From contig JAEZHM010000059.1 in assembly GCA_023416585.1 (NCBI GenBank), positions 1 through 64,000 of the forward strand: DNA of 64,000 nucleotides, read 5' to 3'. The notes under the pieces were generated by a model that searched no databases, was not told where the DNA came from, and saw only the letters and a list, made by a program, of their open reading frames with translations. The position numbers were made by a program, and so were the translations under genes. Position 1 is the first letter of the stretch, and the number at the start of each line of letters is the position of its first letter. The stretch is from Bacillota bacterium (GTDB lineage: Bacteria; Bacillota; Clostridia; Christensenellales; Aristaeellaceae). Shown here in pieces: positions 41,771 to 49,245 of the stretch.

Positions 41771-43315
41771 TTAGCAGCCCTTCTCGTCTGTGTTCTCTTC
41801 AAACATCATGCATTCCATATAATATTCCGCAAATATGCCGCTGCCTCCCAAGGGAACGGTGACGGCGCGGCCAGCTAACATCATAGTATCAGATTCAAAG
41901 CCCCGCTGCAATAGAAGCATGACCGCGCCTTGAAGGGACGCGTTTCCCAGCACAACGGCTTTATCCTTAAGCTCCCTGGGTATGAGGCCGATGGCGGCGG
42001 CATTTTGGATGTCCGCGTGGCTGCCGAAGCCGCCCGCAATGTATAGTGCATCTATCTGAGATACAGGTATGCCCACATGATGGCATATGGTTTTGATGCC
42101 GGCGGCAATAGCGCCCTTGGCCAGCTGTACATTGCGAATATCCTTTTGGCAAAGGCTCACTTTTTCGCCGATATAAACCTCGCCCATCTCCATCAGGCCT
42201 GTTTCATCTACATGGCCAAGTGTGAGAAACGCTGCCACGGCATCGATCAGCCCCGAACCGCAAATGCCCACAGGCTCGCAGTTTCCAATGGTGGTATAAC
42301 ATAAGTTTCCATCTTCTGCCCATACCCGGTCGATGGCGCCCAAAACGCTGCCGACGCCCATGCGAATGTTGCCGCCCTCAAAAGCGGGCCCGGCCGCCGT
42401 GGCGCATACGTACAGCGTTCCCCCATGCCACAGCGCGATCTCCCCATTGGTTCCCAAATCCACCAGCAAGGCGGTTTCCGGCCTTGTACACATTTGCGAT
42501 GCCAGCACCCCGCAGGTGATGTCAGCGCCCACAAAAGCGCTCATGCAGGCGGGGAGGTGAACCCTGGCATGTGATGTCTTTTGAAGGCCTATGGAAGCAC
42601 CGTCCGTCCACGAACCGAACAGGCAGTCCGCGTCAAAGGGCGCATGGGACAATGCAGCTGGACTCTTCCTCGCCAAAAGATACAGCATGGTGGTGTTGCC
42701 GGCCATAACGATAGGCCCGATATCCTCTTGAGATACCATGCACTTTTGGCAAAGTGAATCCAGCAGCCGCCCGATCTCCCCAATTAATAATCCGTGCAGC
42801 CGCCCGCCTTCCCCATTCAGGGCCGCCTCGATCCTGCCAATCACATCCAAAGCAACGCTCCCCTGTGGATTGGCACCAGATACTGCGTGAAGCACCTGGG
42901 CATGCTCCAAATTCACCATTTGAAGGACCAGGGTGGTGGTACCGATGTCCACCGCCACACCAAACCTGCCTTCCATGGGGTGGCAGGAAAAAGAAGGCAG
43001 GCTACCCTCCGCCTGGATGTTTGTAAGCTCCGCCCCTTTGGAAACGGTTACGAAAGCATCCCCCGTAATCCTGGCCTGGCAGCTTAATCGTATCCCCTGC
43101 CCTATTTCATCAGATGTCAGGCACTCCTTCTCTTTTGCGGTCAGTTCAGATAAGCTGCCTTCCGCATGCATGCGGCATTTGCCGCAAACGCCTTTGCCGC
43201 CGCAGGGTGTTTCACGCAAAATCCCGTTTTGCGAAAGTACAAAAGAAAGTATAGGCATCCCTTCATACAGGATGTCTGTGACACTATTCCCTTGCGCAAC
43301 AGTCAGCCTGGGCAT
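41771..43315 (-). CDS. Reductive activator of corrinoid proteins (RACE, DUF4445 type)
   Basis: A 514-residue protein. The N-terminal plant-type 2Fe-2S ferredoxin domain has C38, C44 and C47 (CGGKGVCGKC) and C79. An ASKHA-type ATPase core follows, with GVAVDIGTTTLVLQMV, VMAGNTTMLYLL, LLVDLGTNGEIAL and GICGSGLIDAVAA. RACE enzymes reduce inactive Co(II) corrinoid back to Co(I) at the cost of ATP. Here it should service the corrinoid protein at 46153. AGGAG lies before ATG 43315. The gene is intact and of normal size. Confidence 0.93.
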   Translation of the reverse strand: MPRLTVAQGNSVTDILYEGMPILSFVLSQNGILRETPCGGKGVCGKCRMHAEGSLSELTAKEKECLTSDEIGQGIRLSCQARITGDAFVTVSKGAELTNIQAEGSLPSFSCHPMEGRFGVAVDIGTTTLVLQMVNLEHAQVLHAVSGANPQGSVALDVIGRIEAALNGEGGRLHGLLIGEIGRLLDSLCQKCMVSQEDIGPIVMAGNTTMLYLLARKSPAALSHAPFDADCLFGSWTDGASIGLQKTSHARVHLPACMSAFVGADITCGVLASQMCTRPETALLVDLGTNGEIALWHGGTLYVCATAAGPAFEGGNIRMGVGSVLGAIDRVWAEDGNLCYTTIGNCEPVGICGSGLIDAVAAFLTLGHVDETGLMEMGEVYIGEKVSLCQKDIRNVQLAKGAIAAGIKTICHHVGIPVSQIDALYIAGGFGSHADIQNAAAIGLIPRELKDKAVVLGNASLQGAVMLLLQRGFESDTMMLAGRAVTVPLGGSGIFAEYYMECMMFEENTDEKGC

Positions 43316-43327
43316 TTTCTTGATCTC

Positions 43328-43867
43328 CTAATAAAGAAGCATCCCAAAATAGGTCACCGTATTTTCACCGTTCGTATATTTTAGACCCGCACGGCTCGAT
43401 GTGCGGTATACATCCACGCCATAGGATTCCAGGGAGGCCAGTGCCTCGCCTGGCGACCGGCAGGGCAAATTCTCCCGCTTGGCGCAGGTATCACAAACGC
43501 GGCAGCCTCCAGCAGCCAGATGCAGCCAGGGCCCTGTAAACATCTCTTTTGCCTTTTCATTGATCCTGCGGGAACATTGATTGAAGGCATTACCCGCCGC
43601 CTGCATCCCCTCGAAATCAAAGGAATCCTCGATGGCGTAAACCGCCTGGTACATGAAAGCATTGTCAAAGGACTGTGCCTTTTCAATCAATTCCCCAATC
43701 TCGCCCACGTCCGGCGGGCACATGTAACACTTGCCGTAATTGCCGCAGCCGTTGCCTTCGCATATATCCCGGAACATTGTATCAAACACGATATCCTTGC
43801 CCAAAAGGAACGCCGCCTTATCGGCCCCCCAATTTTGCATAAGCTCCATGATGCTGCCTGCGTCCAT
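43328..43867 (-). CDS. DUF2284-like cysteine-rich metal-binding protein
   Basis: A 179-residue protein with the Cys motif CEGNGCGNYGKCYMCPP near residues 35-51 and a second set, GGCRVCDTCAKRENLPCRSP, near 122-141. This is the DUF2284 pattern, predicted to bind iron-sulfur clusters or metal. It lies four bases after the G3E GTPase gene. DUF2284 genes recur in corrinoid methyltransferase loci, but a function is not established. The ribosome site is weak, so translational coupling is likely. Confidence 0.78.
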   Translation of the reverse strand: MDAGSIMELMQNWGADKAAFLLGKDIVFDTMFRDICEGNGCGNYGKCYMCPPDVGEIGELIEKAQSFDNAFMYQAVYAIEDSFDFEGMQAAGNAFNQCSRRINEKAKEMFTGPWLHLAAGGCRVCDTCAKRENLPCRSPGEALASLESYGVDVYRTSSRAGLKYTNGENTVTYFGMLLY

Positions 43868-43870
43868 GGT

Positions 43871-44788
43871 TCATTCCACCTTTGCGATAAGCTCCGGATA
43901 CCATTCCCGCGCCTTTTGGATGTTCCTTTGAAGCATCATACCCGCCCCGGCCAGCGCGGCCAACTGGTTCTCCCCAGACGGCAGCGGCCCTATATACGGC
44001 TGCAGCTGAACCAGGCTGCCAATGCAGTCCGCCTGAAATATGCCGTCGTTAAGCGTTACGATTCCCTTAATCCGCCAGGTGTCTTCGGCAAACAAAGCGA
44101 GAAAGTGCTTCAATTGATGGCTGGTCATTGCATTGCTTACGGTGATTAAGGATTTTTGCAGCGTAATATCCTTTATATGGCCTTTTTCCGGCCCGCCCGT
44201 CTTCGCAGCACCCTTCAATTCGTTCAGCCATTCTGCCTGGAACGCTCCCTGCTGCGTTAAGTGCACCATAGCATCCGGGAACCGCTCCGCAAGCAATGTT
44301 TGCAGTGCTTCCGCCTGCTCCTTCTCCACCAGGTCCGTTTTGTTAAGCAATATCACATCACTGACAGCAAACTGCCTGGCAGTCACCCGCGCCGTTTCCA
44401 GCACCTTGTGCACATGAACGGCGTCCGCCAAAGCAATGCAGCCCATATACTCTATCCCGGGATAGCCATCCAGAATCTTCCGGATGGCCGTCGGATCAGA
44501 AAGCCCGGAGGCCTCCGTAAGAATCATATCCGGCCCCTTGGAAAGCGCATCACAAAGCGCTTCTTCAAAACGGTCCTGCCGGCAGGCGCAGAAGATGGAG
44601 CCGTTGCTGATCTCGTCAATTGTTGCGCCAAGCTCAGATAAAAGTACCCCGTCTACGCCGGCTTTGCCAAACTCATTGACGATCACATGCAGCCGCTTTC
44701 CTTGAAAGCGTTTCAGAAACCCTTTTAAAAAGGTTGTCTTGCCCGCGCCCAGAAAGCCTGTGATCAGGATCAGCCCGGTTTTGCTCAT
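43871..44788 (-). CDS. G3E-family GTPase (CobW/metallochaperone type)
   Basis: A 305-residue P-loop GTPase. Walker A is GFLGAGKTTFLKGF (residues 9-22). VIVNEFGKAGVDG and the metal motif region SNGSIFCACRQD follow, then LTEASGLSDP and the base-specific LLNKTDLVE. G3E proteins deliver metals or guard cofactor loading. In this operon it may deliver the corrinoid cofactor or a metal to the methyltransferases, which is inference. The metal motif has CxC rather than the usual CxCC. It overlaps the upstream UroD-thioredoxin gene by four bases. Confidence 0.88.
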   Translation of the reverse strand: MSKTGLILITGFLGAGKTTFLKGFLKRFQGKRLHVIVNEFGKAGVDGVLLSELGATIDEISNGSIFCACRQDRFEEALCDALSKGPDMILTEASGLSDPTAIRKILDGYPGIEYMGCIALADAVHVHKVLETARVTARQFAVSDVILLNKTDLVEKEQAEALQTLLAERFPDAMVHLTQQGAFQAEWLNELKGAAKTGGPEKGHIKDITLQKSLITVSNAMTSHQLKHFLALFAEDTWRIKGIVTLNDGIFQADCIGSLVQLQPYIGPLPSGENQLAALAGAGMMLQRNIQKAREWYPELIAKVE

Positions 44789-46140
44789 AGTACTTCTTCA
44801 ATCGCTTTTTGCAGTTCTTCCCTGCTGGGGATGATGGAGGAAAACTTCAGTTCCCCATTGATGTAAATGGAGGGCAGATGCTGGACCCCCATTTTCATGC
44901 AGCGGGCGATGTTTTCTTTTTCTGTATATTTGTACTCCACCAAATCGATAGCATCGCCAAACTGCTCCTTTGCCACATTGGCCGCACCCATCATGTAGGT
45001 ACAGGCGGCACAAGTAAGAGAGTCCAGCGTGAACACTTCCACCAGCGGCTTTATAAGGTGCGCATAGTCAGGCAGCGCAACAAAAACATCCGCCTTTACC
45101 GCCACGTAATTTTTCAGCATTTCCCGTACGGCTGCAGGCTGAAGCACCGCCTGTGCCACGGCGATCCCGTTCTCCACAGGCACCGCATAAGGCATGTCGC
45201 AGCCGGGAGCCAGAATGAAGTTTTGCGTGCTGTCAAGCCTATCCAAAAGGTCCAGCACATACTTCATGTTGTCCTGCTGCGTGCCGTGAAGCATGACGGA
45301 AGTCAAAGGAATGTTCCCGCTGATGACAATATTGTACCTGTCGGTGATCCTTTTCGCGGCGGGCAAGTCGATATTTTCATCCACGCTGATGCTGTCCGGA
45401 CTAGTTTTGCACATGACCTCTATGTTCCTGGAGGCATCGCCGCACACGAAGAAGGAGGAAAGGCCGCCTTTTCCCCGTATGGCTGCAAAAATCTCAGAGA
45501 AAGGCTTCGAAAGAAAGGTTTCAAAATGGCTTGAGGAAATTTGGGATACCAGCGGGTCTACCACCGCAATCACATCCATGCCCGCTTGAAGATAGAAACC
45601 GGCCATGCGGTGACAGCATTCCGTGCAGTAGTCAAGCAAATTATGCACGTATTCTTCATCATCGTACATGTCCATGAAAAGGTCATTTCCCCTTAAGTGG
45701 GAAGCCAGCGTAAACGGCCCGCATACAAGCCCGTACAAAGCCGTGGTTTCGCCCACGGCCTTTTTCATGCGCCGCATGACATCAAGGATCATAGGAATGC
45801 GCCCATCCTCTATTTCAGGCAGGGTGCACCTGCAGGGCACGGACGCAGTTTCCGCAAGCGGGTGAGTTTTCACCGAGGGCGGGCTGTATTCACTCCATAA
45901 AAGCTCACAGCCCAGGATTTCCGCTTCGATTTGCAAGTCGAACATCACCGGCTGACCGCTTGGCTGATATAGTTGGTTGACGGCCATCAACGCGTCAAAC
46001 AGCGAGTTTTCATCCGTCAGCACCTCTTTTGCTTTTGCGCCGGTCAGTTTGCCCGCATGGACCCCGGCAAAGGGAATCCAGGGAACCGTATCGGTCTTCT
46101 CATGATGCAGCACCTTCAAAAGGATCTCCTTGGGGGTCAT
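44785..46140 (-). CDS. UroD-family methyltransferase fused to a thioredoxin-like domain
   Basis: A 451-residue fusion. Residues 1-345 are a UroD/MtaA-type barrel, with LYGLVCGPFTLASHL, FFVCGDASRN, IVISGNIPLTSVMLHG and LAPGCDMPY. Residues 365-451 are a thioredoxin/glutaredoxin-like fold with the redox pair TCAAC (C377 and C380) and the cis-Pro strand VQHLPSIYINGE. It lies 12 bases after the corrinoid protein gene, with GAGGAGG before ATG 46140. The fusion suggests that a thiol/disulfide step, or delivery of a thiol acceptor, is coupled to methyl transfer. I know of no established function for this architecture. Confidence 0.85.
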   Translation of the reverse strand: MTPKEILLKVLHHEKTDTVPWIPFAGVHAGKLTGAKAKEVLTDENSLFDALMAVNQLYQPSGQPVMFDLQIEAEILGCELLWSEYSPPSVKTHPLAETASVPCRCTLPEIEDGRIPMILDVMRRMKKAVGETTALYGLVCGPFTLASHLRGNDLFMDMYDDEEYVHNLLDYCTECCHRMAGFYLQAGMDVIAVVDPLVSQISSSHFETFLSKPFSEIFAAIRGKGGLSSFFVCGDASRNIEVMCKTSPDSISVDENIDLPAAKRITDRYNIVISGNIPLTSVMLHGTQQDNMKYVLDLLDRLDSTQNFILAPGCDMPYAVPVENGIAVAQAVLQPAAVREMLKNYVAVKADVFVALPDYAHLIKPLVEVFTLDSLTCAACTYMMGAANVAKEQFGDAIDLVEYKYTEKENIARCMKMGVQHLPSIYINGELKFSSIIPSREELQKAIEEVL

Positions 46141-46152
46141 GCTGTTTCCTCC

Positions 46153-46791
46153 TCAGCCGGCCAGGCAGTATGATGAGGCGCGTTCCGCGGCGGTGGCCGC
46201 GTCGGGCGTGTACGCGTCGGCGCCTATCTTTTGGCAGAACGCATCATTCACAGGCGCCCCGCCGATCATGATTTTCACCTTGTCCCTGATTCCGGCACCT
46301 TCCGCCGCTTTCACCACGTCTTCCATACAGCTCATGGTGGTGGTGAGAAGAGCGCTCAGGCAGATGATTTGACAGTTCTCCCGGACGGCTGTTTCCACAA
46401 AGGTCTCGGGAGCCACGTCGGTTCCAAGGTCTATGACTTCCAGGCCTTTGCCCTCCATCATCATCTTCACCAGGTTCTTGCCTATGTCGTGCAGGTCACC
46501 CTTCACGGTACCGATGCATGCCTTGCCGGTGGCCTTGACACCTGCCTGAACAAGAAGCGGCTTTAAGAGCGCCATGCCCATGTTCATTGCCCTGGCCGCC
46601 ACCAGCACCTCAGGAACAAATATCTCATTGTTCTTAAACTTTTCCCCGACGATGCTCATCCCGCTGAGAAGACCCTCTTCCAGTATCTTTTTCGCCGGAT
46701 GCCCCTCATCGATGGCCTGCTGCACCAGCACCTTTACGCCCTTCGCGTTGCCTTTTTGCAAATTCTCCGAGATCTCCTGATGTAAGCTCAT
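46153..46791 (-). CDS. Corrinoid (B12-binding) methyltransferase protein
   Basis: A 212-residue MtaC/MtmC-type corrinoid protein. A four-helix cap (about 1-85) with LLSGMSIVGEKFKNNEIFVP precedes the B12 domain, where GDLHDIG gives the lower-ligand His (H101). It accepts and donates the methyl group as methyl-Co(III). GGAG precedes ATG 46791. It is the first gene of the minus-strand operon. The methyl donor is unknown: methoxyaromatics, methylamines and methylthiols are all possible. Confidence 0.94.
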   Translation of the reverse strand: MSLHQEISENLQKGNAKGVKVLVQQAIDEGHPAKKILEEGLLSGMSIVGEKFKNNEIFVPEVLVAARAMNMGMALLKPLLVQAGVKATGKACIGTVKGDLHDIGKNLVKMMMEGKGLEVIDLGTDVAPETFVETAVRENCQIICLSALLTTTMSCMEDVVKAAEGAGIRDKVKIMIGGAPVNDAFCQKIGADAYTPDAATAAERASSYCLAG

Positions 46792-46862
46792 AATGTGCTC
46801 CTTTCATGCTCTTGTGCCAAGTAAAAATCACCCATATTTTTATGGCCGATCATTCTGATACT

Positions 46863-46892
46863 ATGTTAGCCTTTTACACTGCCCAACGTCAA
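46863..46892 (-). promoter_or_regulatory. Probable promoter of the corrinoid operon
   Basis: On the minus strand TTGACG (46892-46887) and TAACAT (46868-46863) are 18 bases apart, 72 bases before the corrinoid-protein start. Confidence 0.5.
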
Positions 46893-46939
46893 GCCCATAA
46901 TACAATAGATATGCATTAAGCTGTACAGTTTTTTCTTTC

Positions 46940-46968
46940 TTGCCGCTTTTAAGACCCAATGATATAAT
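46940..46968 (+). promoter_or_regulatory. Promoter of the class I methyltransferase gene
   Basis: TTGCCG (46940-46945) and TATAAT (46963-46968) are 17 bases apart, 40 bases before the start codon. Confidence 0.6.
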
Positions 46969-47007
46969 TTTTTAGGCTATTTACATTTTTAAGGCAGGGA
47001 TATTTCA

Positions 47008-47742
47008 ATGAAACAGAATAAATATGACGATCCGGTATTCTTTGAAAAATACGGACAGATGGAGCGGTCCAAGACAGGGCTGGAAGCCGCTGGCGAATGG
47101 ACTACGCTTCAATCCATGCTCCCCGATATCAAAGGTAAACGCGTACTGGACCTGGGCTGCGGCTATGGCTGGCATTGCAGCTATGCAGCTGAACACGGGG
47201 CGGCTCAAGTGACTGGTGTGGATATTTCCGAAAAAATGCTGGCGAAAGCCCGCGCGGAACATAGTGCTTCGAATATTACCTATATCCAAATGCCTATGGA
47301 GGATGCGGATTTTGAACCCGGTTCCTTCGATGTGGTATTAAGCTCCCTGGCCTTGCACTACATCGCATCGTTTGAGGGAATCGTGCAAAAGGTACATAGG
47401 TTTCTTGCTGCGGGCGGGGACTTCATATTTTCAGCGGAACACCCCATCTTTACGGCAGAAGGTTCGCAGGATTGGTATTATGACGTTAACGGAAAAAGCC
47501 TTCACTTTCCCGTAGACCGGTATTTCGAGGAAGGCCTTCGCAATACGCGCTTTTTGAATGAAGAGATCGTAAAGTACCACCGCACCCTGACCACCTATAT
47601 TCAAACACTGATCGAATGCGGCTTTGTCATCACCGGCGTGAAGGAACCCAAGCCGCCGGAGCATCTTCTGAAAATCTACCCTTCCATGTCCGATGAATTC
47701 AGGCGGCCCATGATGATGATCATCTCCGCAAGAAAAATGTAA
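47008..47742 (+). CDS. Class I SAM-dependent methyltransferase
   Basis: A 244-residue enzyme with the SAM motif VLDLGCGYGWHC (near residues 46-57), the acidic strand VTGVDIS and the post-II segment FDVVLSSLALHYI. The C-terminal half has the small-molecule methyltransferase layout (UbiE/Coq5-like), without a clear substrate signature. AAGGCAGGGA precedes ATG 47008. It is divergent from the corrinoid operon; a common role is possible but not shown. Confidence 0.88.
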   Translation: MKQNKYDDPVFFEKYGQMERSKTGLEAAGEWTTLQSMLPDIKGKRVLDLGCGYGWHCSYAAEHGAAQVTGVDISEKMLAKARAEHSASNITYIQMPMEDADFEPGSFDVVLSSLALHYIASFEGIVQKVHRFLAAGGDFIFSAEHPIFTAEGSQDWYYDVNGKSLHFPVDRYFEEGLRNTRFLNEEIVKYHRTLTTYIQTLIECGFVITGVKEPKPPEHLLKIYPSMSDEFRRPMMMIISARKM

Positions 47743-47864
47743 ACAGCATGTTACCCCTTCATAGAAAAATGCCCGCACCATCAGGCAGCGGACCAATTTT
47801 TTCTTATTCGGCGGCATGCTTTGTAAAGGGGGAGCTATCTTCCATCTGTTTGCCGGATGTTTCT

Positions 47865-48359
47865 TTATTTGATCGTTCCTGCGCCCATGTTCGCCTTTTT
47901 GTTTTCGAGGTCGTTCTTCTGAATGGATTCCACAATGCCGGTCACATATTTTTCATCCTCCCGCGGGAATACGTACTCCGTAATGATCTTCAGAATACCT
48001 ATGACGGCGCCTATCAGCGTTGCGCACGCGGTAACCAGCGCGATCACGTCGTTCACATCCTTATTCTTTTGAATCGTCCACCACACAATGGCGAAAATGC
48101 AGGCTGTCAGCAGTACGAATGTAATGGACACGCAGCCCCAGAACAGCACGGCCCTGTACTTTTTTCCGCAGCGGGATTTGATTCTGTAGTATTTGACATA
48201 CTCCTTTAAAAGCGAAGTGATTTCCAAATCGCGTCTTCTCTGCTGGTCTGTCTGAAAAGGATCGCGGTTAAGCTCCGTATAGCTGTCCGTTTTCTCAAAA
48301 TCCTTCTCATACATTGAGCTTACCAAATCAAGGTATGCCTGTTCCTCCGCTCTATTCAT
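47865..48359 (-). CDS. Two-TM membrane protein paired with an ImmA/IrrE peptidase
   Basis: A 164-residue protein I do not recognise as a named family. The first 65 residues are hydrophilic. Two membrane helices follow (AVLFWGCVSITFVLLTACIF and VIALVTACATLIGAVIGILK), then a charged C-terminus. It starts 13 bases after the stop of the metallopeptidase gene and is probably cotranscribed. The layout, with a cytoplasmic head and two helices, recalls SLATT-type membrane effectors, but that is a resemblance in shape only. Confidence 0.7.
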   Translation of the reverse strand: MNRAEEQAYLDLVSSMYEKDFEKTDSYTELNRDPFQTDQQRRRDLEITSLLKEYVKYYRIKSRCGKKYRAVLFWGCVSITFVLLTACIFAIVWWTIQKNKDVNDVIALVTACATLIGAVIGILKIITEYVFPREDEKYVTGIVESIQKNDLENKKANMGAGTIK

Positions 48360-48372
48360 ATGACATCCCTCG

Positions 48373-48909
48373 CTATGTGGTCCAAACCACCTCTCCCACG
48401 CGCCTTTCAGCGCTTATTAAAGGTACGTTGAACAGCTTGCTCAACCTTTCCGGTATCTCGCTTGGCATGATCCTCATTTCCTTCAGTTCCTCATATTTTT
48501 TTCTGAATACGTCGGCAGGCATCAAAAGGCATGCGGCAAAATAATCCATTTCGCTTTCTTCACTCCCACGGTCTGAAAGTCTTTCACGCCTGGCGAGAAT
48601 GATATCCCCACCCGCTTTCTTCTCCAGGCGGAAAAAGTAGTGACCAAGCTCATGAGCGATAATAAAGCGCTTTTCAGGAAGATCCCGTCTGGCATTGACC
48701 CCGATGAGCTTTTGGGTTTTAATACCCAGTATTGATTCCTCTTTGGTGTTTACAAGGATAATGCCATCCTCGTCATCGTCAAGATTCGCGTTGCCGACAA
48801 CAAATCCCGCATATTGCGCCAAAAGAAGGACGTCAACCTGGCCATCGGTCAACATGCCAAACTGCCGCAGTATAGCCTGCGCCTTCGCTTCGATTCGCTG
48901 TTTTTCCAT
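48373..48909 (-). CDS. ImmA/IrrE-family metallo-endopeptidase
   Basis: A 178-residue peptidase with the zinc motif IIAHELGHYFF (H86, E87, H90) and the later family block EMDYFAACLLMP. Such enzymes cleave repressors: ImmA cuts ImmR, and IrrE/PprI cuts DdrO. No XRE repressor is fused or adjacent in the window. Start ATG 48909 has AAGGAAA ten bases upstream; the upstream in-frame ATG has no ribosome site. It is followed by the two-TM gene. Confidence 0.88.
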   Translation of the reverse strand: MEKQRIEAKAQAILRQFGMLTDGQVDVLLLAQYAGFVVGNANLDDDEDGIILVNTKEESILGIKTQKLIGVNARRDLPEKRFIIAHELGHYFFRLEKKAGGDIILARRERLSDRGSEESEMDYFAACLLMPADVFRKKYEELKEMRIMPSEIPERLSKLFNVPLISAERRVGEVVWTT

Positions 48910-49245
48910 TGCTGAAATTTCCTTCCGCCACACAGGCTCTGCCTCAAATGCCAAAGGCAGCCCTGTTCAGGTCAGGCATTATGGAGCCTATATCTTTTGT
49001 AACATAAATAAATGATAGCATAACAAAATTATGTTTCTTATTTGGCATCATTATATACCAATTTATGGATGGATGCAATACACATATGTATCAATTTTGC
49101 TCCGGCATGAAGATGGAGAAACCTTGTGAAAACACTGGCAATGTGGTATGCTTTGGTATACAGAATATTTTATTAAGTTGTGTATCCATGTAAAAACAAT
49201 TATATCCAGGATATTGAAAAACAAAATGAATCTGGAGGTCAGCCA
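48910..49245. other. Divergent intergenic region with imperfect palindrome
   Basis: No gene is supported. At 49042-49061 lies the imperfect palindrome TTGGCATCA-TTATATACCAA, with a related TTTGGTATA at about 49153. It sits between the ImmA/IrrE gene and the Calx-beta gene and could be a regulator site. AT-rich -10-like sequences occur on both strands, but no promoter stands out. Confidence 0.35.

Noticed and set aside
39567..46140. Haem biosynthesis by the UroD-family proteins
   Set aside because: There are no other haem genes. The context of corrinoid protein and RACE activator indicates methyl transfer.
49108..49194. Small 28-codon ORF upstream of the Calx-beta gene
   Set aside because: No ribosome site and no conserved feature, and it overlaps the likely promoter and leader region of the large gene.
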